A stretch of DNA of 64,000 nt from Corylus avellana (lineage: Eukaryota > Streptophyta > Magnoliopsida > Fagales > Betulaceae): the NCBI RefSeq assembly GCF_901000735.1, contig NC_081546.1, positions 997,001 through 1,061,000 on the forward strand. The letters run 5' to 3'. Positions 57,134-64,000 of this stretch are shown here, piece after piece. The position numbers were made by a program, and so were the translations under genes. Under the pieces are notes generated by a model. It did no database searches. It was given only the letters and a program-made list of their open reading frames with translations, and was not told where the DNA came from. The stretch's first letter is position 1, and each line of letters begins with the position of its first letter.

Positions 57134-57185
<52 letters not shown>

Positions 57186-59839
57186 GGCTGACCTCGTTGT
57201 AAATTTCAAGATATGAGACTCGAAGAAGAAACTCGCGCCCAGGTGTCTGAAATATATAATGAACGGAATTTTTTTAAGCAAAAGAAATAATATTGATTGT
57301 TATTAAAATTACTACAGACTAATGCCTTACCTCTTGTATAATTCCGAAGACATCCTTCACTGCCAAGGGAATAACTCCAGGTGACTTTTGCTCCCCCTGA
57401 AATGCAAAAAGAGATGTAAACATTTGTACTATATACTTTGAAGTACTGAGAAATAGAACAAACATGATACTATAATTGAAGGATCTTGAAATAATTAGCT
57501 TAGATATTTATACTGTTTCCAATCACACATTATCTAAACAACAACGGCTAGAAGAAAGGCTGATACAAAGAACAAAAATGCCAATCAAAAGCACCAAAGG
57601 AACTCGCTCCTACTTTTATTTATAACTTTCAGGATCACGACCTTTGCTTAGTACTCAGGGACTATTTCAGCACACTAAAAGTAAGGGTGTATCTTTGAAA
57701 CTTTTTTTTTTTTTTGATAAGTAATCCAATCTCATTAAGAGGCGCAAAGAGGGTGTATCTTGAAATTTTTTGAATAAGAATGGATTGTAGTGCTAACTAA
57801 ATCTTCTTTTAGTCTTGTCAAGTACTCTTCATAAAAATTCTTGTAATCACATTGGATGATGCTTGTTACTTATGGAAAATATAAGTTTTGATAGGATAGT
57901 TTGTCAAAAGAAAAACGATGCCGAATTTCATATTCCTACTAGACACTAAGACAAACCCTTTTTCCTTACAACTATCTTTTAGATAAGACGTGGTAAATGT
58001 TTATACCAAACTTGTTTTCACATCAACCTTTCGTCCTAGTATAGGAGAAAAACTGTTGTCCAACTAAGCAAGCTGTCTCTCTCTTTTCTTCTTCTCTCTA
58101 CTGTCCTCTGAACCTTTGACCTTGAGGGTGGCAATACATGCAACTAACCACCACAACAACACAAAGCAAGCTACTCACAATATGGAAACACTGACTTAAT
58201 GGGAGAGTGGGCATCAATGTGTCAATCTAAAGGCAGCCTCTGATTGCAGGACCCACAATCAGTGAACATCTGGCTCTCATAAAGTTCATGAAAAAAAGAA
58301 CCAATGGGCGTGTTGGGGCCTGACACGACAAAGGATAGACACTAGGTAACTTACATGCATCGTGTGAGTCTTGCCACTACTAGTAACACCATAGGCAAAC
58401 ACTGTACCTGTATAGAAACAGAGCAATTATTAGCCAAACCACCGAGTTGTACATAATGAAACAAACAAACATTTTACAAAGTAAACTCACATTCACTCCT
58501 TAAATATGAAACCAGATGGTACAAAGTATTTCAACATAATCCAAGCTAGGAAATTGCATAGGCTATAAATTCACAACTCGTTCTGAGTATGTTAGAATGC
58601 TGGGACCAAAATCTAGTTTCCCAGAAGGCCCAAAAAAGAAAAAGAAAATGTACGTATAGGCCCTGCCATCCACTGGTTCAAAGAGGAAACAACTTGTTAT
58701 TTTAGCAGCAAACACAACGCACAGAACATTATATGATCTGCAACATAACATGACTTCACTATGTAACTATTGAAGCTGTTCCTTCCACATGCATCCCACT
58801 CCGGGTAATCAAGCCTTCTCAAAGGTTCACAGTCAAGCCATCCCACCCAAAATGAACTCCACGTTAGACTGAAATTTTAATTTATACAAGGTCAAGTAAT
58901 TACCATTAATCCCTTCCATTGCACCACTTACGACATGCTGCGCAGCAACATCGTAAACATGTCGCGTTGTTGTTGCCGGACCAAACACCCTATCTGCAGC
59001 ACCCAAAATTTGAATTCTCAAAGATGACTACAAAAAAAAACCCATTAACTCCAAGCACTTTCAAAAGAAGAAAGTAATATGTTCTGCAAATGCAAAGCAA
59101 ATTTTCAAAAAATTTAAAGGAAATGTGGCCTTCAAATGCACAGCCAAATACGAATAGTCCCGTTACGGCTTCGTACTGTTAGATATAGTCATATAGATTA
59201 TTCCAACACTCGCAAAACAAGAAGAAGTTCCAGTGCAAAGAAACATGTCTCGAAAACAAAACTGAATTTAACTTTTTAAGCTTAAACATGATTAAGATGA
59301 AAGGTACAGACCAAAACCATACGCAATGGACGGATTGTACTCGTTCCGCACCGTATAATCCCCATCAGCGTACCACGCTATCTCGTCCCCTTTGTTAATC
59401 TCCCTAACACTGCTCAAAAGCCAAAACCAAACAGTTACAAACTTAACAAATCCCCGGCTGTCACCCAGCACCTCGGTAACAACGCAATCACCACTCTCCA
59501 TCACCAAATCAGAAGAAGAAGAAAAACAAAAAAAACGAAAAAAAAACCAGTACAGTACCTGAGGGGTCGAAACCTGACTGTGACCGTAACATTCTCCTTG
59601 GCCTTGCTTACATCGGGGCGGTCCAGGGTCAGAGTAGGCGGGCTCGGGCTCGGGCTTTGCGAGGTCGTCGGAGAAACCGAGAGCTTCGACGGCCGCCTAG
59701 ACGACGTGGTGGAGGAAGGAGTAACCGGCCGTCCGGCTGGCTTAGTTGCCTTAAGCTGTGGCGCCGGTGGCTTCCGGGACCGGAAGGGCGAGATGGAGGA
59801 CGTGGATCTTTGGGACCTGGTTGAGCTACTGGCGGACAT
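44245..59839 (-). CDS. Kinesin-7 family motor protein (KIN-7)
   Basis: Plus-end microtubule motor. Exons (minus): 59559-59839, 59312-59409, 58904-58993, 58355-58407, 57331-57396, 57193-57246, 55733-55792, 55377-55455, 55057-55124, 53866-53925, 53593-53697, 52928-53032, 52719-52826, 52462-52608, 52006-52188, 51687-51839, 50947-51186, 48638-48778, 48423-48548, 47217-47267, 47064-47111, 46690-46989, 45781-46530, 44713-44802: 3456 nt, in phase, 1152 aa. Possible last exon 44245-44286 (14 codons with stop, weak). Residues 1-75 are Ser/Pro-rich. The motor domain has VTVRFRPL, P-loop [10 protein letters not shown] (Lys169), switch I SSRSHTIF and switch [10 protein letters not shown], then neck [12 protein letters not shown]. 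Long coiled coils follow. The RING finger that ends some plant KIN-7 proteins was not found. Subfamily letter not assigned. Confidence 0.92.
45078..45735. mobile_element. Large foldback element in the last large kinesin intron
   Basis: The left arm (acttatttagtccatgggtt..) and the reverse complement of the right arm (acttatttagtccctgggct..) match over more than 150 bp, extending through gttgtaacaaa and gatccctg. The centre (about 45325-45440) is GC-rich with repeated ctgcccctca / ctacccctca and agatgagg phrases, followed by a T-rich run. It lies wholly inside the intron 44803-45780. No coding capacity and no clear target-site duplication. Confidence 0.75.
49898..50606. mobile_element. Two TRIM retroelements in opposite orientation
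   Basis: Minus-strand copy 50204-50606 has two LTR-like repeats of about 118 bp (50488-50606 and 50204-50321, ends tgttggaag..tctaaca), a primer-binding site tatcagagcc complementary to initiator tRNA-Met next to the first, and a purine-rich gaggggg tract before the second; no coding region, total about 400 bp, as in TRIM elements. Plus-strand copy 49898-50181 has a truncated first LTR, the same primer site near 49961, the same interior and a second LTR from 50053. Segment 49925-49958 is the inverse of about 50176-50209. Outer flanks are atatt and gtatt. All lies in the kinesin intron 48779-50946. Confidence 0.75.
57141..57184. repeat. TAA microsatellite next to a kinesin splice donor
   Basis: About 14-15 TAA units on the plus strand. 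On the transcribed strand it begins 8 bases after the exon 6 donor at 57192. Confidence 0.9.
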
Positions 59840-59845
59840 TGCCGC

Positions 59846-59873
59846 AGAGAGAGAGAGAGAGAGAGAGAGAGAG
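59846..59873. repeat. GA microsatellite in the kinesin 5' leader
   Basis: A (ga)n tract immediately upstream (in transcript sense, CT-rich) of the kinesin ATG at 59839. CT-rich leaders are common in plant genes. Confidence 0.85.
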
Positions 59874-61068
59874 GTTTGAGAGTCTGGAGAGGTCGCACAC
59901 AGTTCACATGCCGGTCAAAGTAAATGCCGTCTTGGGACAGTGCAGTGCCGCTCCCTCCAAAACAAGGCTCGCCTTACTTGCTACTGGTGCTTTGAATTTG
60001 TCTGTGCTCTGGTTGCCGTCGTTTTCAATGAGTGCGGAATGTTTCTTTGTTTTCGCTTTTGTTGTCATTAGCCTGGATTTTTTAAACCTCTCGGCCTCTT
60101 TGGGCCTCATTTTGGGCTCTTCCTTTGAGAAACCGAACAAATAAATTAAGGACAGCCTCAAAAGCCTATTGCTGGATAAATTAATAAAAATAACGTGCTT
60201 ATATGCTCAAAGGACATGACAGTTTTTTTAATTTTTAATATAACCAGAAAAAGACGTGACAGATGAAATTCATGTTTAAGAAATTAAAATATATATATAT
60301 ATATATATATTCTCTCTAACTACAATCTTTTTCTAACATTCTCTCAGTATTTCAATTTTTGCTGTATCTTTACAAATGAACGTTAAGCCAAAAGTTTAAG
60401 TTTATTTATAATACTTTCACACTGCCCCTTGAGTATGGACTTAAACTTTATTTTAATAGGTGAAACCCAATACGTGAAGGGTGAATAATTGAAACAAAGT
60501 TTGAACTCGAGATATTTAACTATAATACCGTGTTAAATTATCACTTATCCAAAAAACTTAAACCGATAAGAATGTTTATACTTTAACAAATACAAAGTAT
60601 TCTATCAATGTCCAATAAGGTATGACTATGACACTTAACTCATTATTTGTTCGGAGGAGAAAATAAGCTAAAGGAAAATTAGAAAAGAATGTTTGGCCAG
60701 AATGAACGTCGTACCTCCTGAATGATCTTCTTTTTCCCTCTTCATAGAGTGTTTTAATGAGGTTCACTGCTAAGGAGAGAGTCTAAGATAACCAATTTGA
60801 TTCTATAGCCCCATTTCATTAAGCATACGTTCTTTTGGTACACCAAATAGCAGGAAGATTGAGCTATACATGTACTGTATGTTACGCATGAAGGCAAATT
60901 TTGAATCCCAGTCTTACATTAAGGTTCGGTTAAACTGATAACCAAGTCGACCTAACTTTAATGAGCAGAATCGACTATGTATTTGTGCCTTTCAATTTTA
61001 GGTTGGATTTTGTATTTCATGATTCCATTTTTGATTATGAGATGGAATGGTATATGTAATGATGGTTA

Positions 61069-61268
61069 AGAGCATGTTTGTGTAGTGCGTTTAACATTTA
61101 AAAAATTAATTTGAAGAAAAAAGGTAGTTTGGAAAAAATAAAAAATTAAAAGCACTTTTAAGAGTTAAAAAAATAGTCAAATCGCATTTTTTGCAAAAAC
61201 TTAAAAATGAAGTTTTTGTAAAAAATTATTTTTTTGACTTAAAAGCTATATTTCTCAAACACGTTCTC
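61069..61268. mobile_element. Foldback MITE, about 200 bp
   Basis: The left end agagcatgtttgtg and the right end, reverse-complemented agaacgtgtttgag, begin two AT-rich arms that pair through most of the element. No coding capacity. Confidence 0.6.
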
Positions 61269-62055
61269 AAATATGCTCTGAGTATTTTCAAGGGGAAGTT
61301 TAATCGGTTAGAGACCACATCTCATGAAATAGAGAAACTTATCTCATTTTATGATTTTGGGTGAATTATTGAACAAATATCAATAAATTCAAAGAGAGAC
61401 AAATGAAAAAAAAAAAAAAAAAACCCAACAAAAAAAATACATGATAACTAAAAAGGTGTTGTTGTGAATATTACAAGTTTTAAATTATTTATAAATTAGC
61501 ACGACGGTCAACTAGGCACCAAGAACAATTTGAGACAAGAAGGGACTTGTTGGAATCGATATGGGCAATTAATAAAAAATATCAGAGTTATCCTCAACAA
61601 CCTTCAGTATTGAGTTGTTGGTCATGTAGGTAGGGAGACTAATAAAATAGGTCATTGTTTAACGAAATTAGCTCTTAGAGAGCCTATAAAACAAGTCTGG
61701 ATTAAAAATAGCTTTTTGTGCATCAAGAATGTTGTACTTGTTGAGCAAGAACCTTCAAGTTAATTTTTATACTTTGACGTTGCTACCTCAACTTGCCTCT
61801 TCTGCCGCTCCATTGTGTTTGCACTCGCACCGACGACACTAATCACCTCCTCTCATCGTCGTTCTCGGTTATACATTAATTTCAATGAAAATGAACATAT
61901 TACATATGTATATAAAACACTATTGTGAGTCTCCAACTTGGCCGTAGATGTCCTTCCATAGAGATCTATGACCAATACATAATCTATACATAATCTGAAT
62001 CGACAATAACATATAGATTGCCACACGAGTTTCTAAGAGACATGTATTTGTTTGT

Positions 62056-62093
<38 letters not shown>

Positions 62094-62204
62094 TCATTTT
62101 GTTTTGTTTTTACAAAACAAGAACTTTAACAATACTCACGAATCATTTATAACAAAAAAAAAAAAAAAAACCAAACCTATGCGAACCGTACTCAAAATGC
62201 AATC

Positions 62205-62213
62205 CTTGGCGCC
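62205..62213 (+). promoter_or_regulatory. Possible E2F-type site upstream of RFC
   Basis: cttggcgcc is one base from the plant E2F consensus TTTGGCGC and lies about 125 bp upstream of the RFC ATG. RFC genes are often S-phase regulated through E2F, so the match is plausible, but a single degenerate site is weak evidence. Confidence 0.3.
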
Positions 62214-62335
62214 ATAACTCTCACACTCGCCCAAAAGCCCGCTTCATCGCTGGCACTCGCTAGCAGTCGAAGAGAGCAGAGAACAGAGCAAGAGAAGCGA
62301 AACGCGAGGCCTAACCACCAACACCATCGATCATC

Positions 62336-63948
62336 ATGACCGAGGTTGTATCTCTCATGGACATCGACGACGACGATCACAAAAACGACAACAACCACTC
62401 TCTCAAGCCCAACAACGGCAAGGGAAAGAACGTCGTCGTCGTGGAGGGTCAAGCCATCCCTTGGGTCGAGAAGTACCGTCCTCAGTCCCTCGCCGACGTG
62501 GCCGCTCACCGTGACATTGTCGATACCAGTTGAGTAATCTAACTGTAATTATCTCTTTCTTTCCCCTCTCGTCCCCTAGGGTTTTGGTTCCTTTTAATTT
62601 TCCGTTTGGTTCCCGATTAAATTGTTAAAAAAGCAAAAAATCAGGGAGAGGGTAATTGGAGGAATCCGATAATTGAACTCCGAGTGAAGCCTATAGGAAT
62701 GTGGGATCTTCAGCTTGCTTATTGTTACCCTAGGGTTTCTGACCAGTTTACTGTAATTGTCTGTTTGGATTCTCAGGAGGAAAAAAAAAAAAAAATAGAG
62801 AAATTGGAAAGTTTAGAGATGATACTCCGACCTAACTCGGCTGTGAAATTCCAGGGTTTTGTTTCAGCATTTGTTTGGTTGCTCAGAAAATGGGGCAGAA
62901 GAAAGGAAAACACAGTACTTATTATTATGTTTTAAAAGATTATACGTTATATAGGACGTCAGAAGCCAATAAATTACACACATGGCTCAAGACAGGATGG
63001 AAAAAGAGTGAGACAAAAAAAAAAAGGAGCTTGAATTTGAATCATATTTCTATTTATTGTAAACATTGTTTTAATTCTTCGTTTTGTTGTTGGAGTTAAA
63101 TAGTTGATAGGCTGACGAGCGAGAACAGATTGCCCCATCTCCTATTGTATGGCCCGCCTGGCACGGGCAAAACATCGACTATTCTTGCTGTGGCGCGCAA
63201 GCTTTATGGAGTGCAATACCACAATATGATTCTGGAGCTGAATGCGTCAGATGCTAGGGGAATTGATGTTGTGCGACAACAGATACAAGATTTTGCCAGC
63301 ACTCAGAGCTTCTCTTTTGGGTATCTTTCATCATGGACGTGTTATTTTCTACATTTGTTTTCCTGTGATACCTGTGGTTGTTCACTCTAGTCATTTGTAA
63401 TTCAGCATTCCAAACTGTATAGAAGGCCTCGTACTGGGTTTTCAGTTTTTGTTACATCCTATGACAGGGTATCCCTGCCAAATTTTCCATGACCATTAGA
63501 TTATTTCTTTTGTGCTTTAGTTCTAATGTCGTGTCACACTTCTCAATTCGTAAAAGCCAAAAGTCACTGGAAAATGCACTTTAGTTGATTTCAAAAGAGT
63601 TTTATTTGTTATTTTTTACAGTGTAAAGGCGTCTGTAAAGTTGGTCTTATTGGATGAGGCTGATGCTATGACAAAGGATGCACAGTTTGCCTTGCGCAGA
63701 GGTATGACTTGTTACAGTTGCATTCTATATATTTATTCATTTTCTCCATTTCTTTGTACTCATACACCTTCTTTCTTATGGTTTACAGTGATTGAGAAAT
63801 ACACAAGAAACACTAGGTTCACACTTATTTGTAATCATGTCAACAAGATTATTTCGGCACTACAGTCAAGATGTACCCGGTTTCGTTTTGCTCCTCTTGA
63901 TTCTTTTCATGTCACTGAGCGACTCAGACATGTTATAGAAGCTGAAAA
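62336..63948 (+). CDS. RFC3: Replication factor C small subunit (plant RFC3 / human RFC5 type), 5' part
   Basis: A subunit of the clamp loader that places PCNA on primed DNA in the nucleus. Exons in the window: 62336-62528, 63104-63320, 63622-63701, 63789-63948, which give 216 codons plus two bases; the gene continues past the window after a GTAAGT donor. Residues 1-35 are an acidic, Asn/Asp/His-rich extension. Then come RFC box motifs: PWVEKYRP, Walker A GPPGTGKT (Lys87), ILELNASD, Walker B LLDEADAM (Asp148, Glu149), sensor 1 ICNHVNKI and the SRC arginine finger (Arg191) in ALQSRCTRF. One change from the usual NASDDRG is NASDARG (second Asp to Ala). Frame continuity across the four exons is complete. 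Family length is about 350-370 aa, so roughly 60 percent is present. Confidence 0.95.
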
Positions 63949-64000
63949 GTAAGTATATTATGTTTTAATGATCAACTACATGTATAACATTATTAGTACT

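Larger units (their letters stand above)
59880..62335. other. Divergent intergenic region between kinesin and RFC genes
   Basis: No gene is supported. Contents: TA microsatellites at 60289-60311 and 62059-62090 and a foldback MITE at 61069-61268. A block at 60380-60565 contains ataataccgtgttaaattatcac and cttaaaccgataag, phrases I have seen widely dispersed in plant genomes, so probably an old repeat of unassigned class. Confidence 0.5.

Noticed and set aside
57141..57184. The TAA repeat as a splicing-disease-like expansion
   Set aside because: It is close to a donor, but ordinary plant microsatellites of this length are common and nothing shows an effect on splicing.
59580..60144. Plus-strand frames of about 100-128 codons near the kinesin start
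   Set aside because: Antisense shadows of the Ser/Pro-rich kinesin exon 1 and its GA-repeat leader.

Overview
The window is nuclear DNA from a flowering plant, probably a woody core eudicot; I cannot name the species. Evidence: AT-rich intergenic DNA, genes broken into many exons with GT..AG introns, plant-only families (thylakoid ascorbate peroxidase, RPW8 domain, plant kinesin-7), plant SINE, LINE, TRIM and hAT/foldback elements, and a decayed fragment of plastid rpoB. All gene models below were joined by eye from splice signals, reading phase and family similarity; no transcript data were available.

Layout. 1-6.5 kb: gene-poor, with a tandem duplication, foldback MITEs and the rpoB fragment. 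6.6-12.6 kb (-): chloroplast ascorbate peroxidase in 12 exons, with an alternative short last exon that would give the soluble stromal form; three retroelement-type insertions lie in its introns, two at splice acceptors. 15.1-15.4 kb (+): an isolated first exon of an ALDH3 gene. 20.3-26.8 kb (+): a complete ALDH3 gene (ALDH3H1-like). 27.9-29.5 kb (-): a DnaJ C-terminal-domain protein with no J domain. 32.5-32.9 kb (+): a single-exon RPW8-domain protein. 33-38.5 kb: repeat-rich spacer with a second copy of a hAT-like element first seen at 17 kb. 38.6-41.7 kb (+): a nucellin-like aspartic protease, 8 exons. 44.2-59.8 kb (-): a long kinesin-7 gene with 24 supported exons and one possible last exon; its introns hold an inverted TRIM pair and a large foldback element. 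62.3 kb to the end (+): the 5' part of a replication factor C small subunit (Arabidopsis RFC3 / human RFC5 type), cut by the window edge.

The genes do not form one pathway. Their order is informative: as I recall the Arabidopsis map, RFC3, an aspartic protease and thylakoid APX are neighbours near At1g77470-At1g77490, while another aspartic protease, a J-less DnaJ protein and ALDH3H1 are neighbours near At1g44130-At1g44170. The window carries both sets in one interval, as expected of the order before duplication and gene loss. I see no sign of a bacterial-type system, CRISPR array, tRNA gene or rRNA gene. The most interesting signals are gene-structure events: insertions whose target-site duplications lie on or beside splice acceptors, a soluble/thylakoid APX splice switch, two in-frame ALDH3 first exons, and an inverted TRIM pair.
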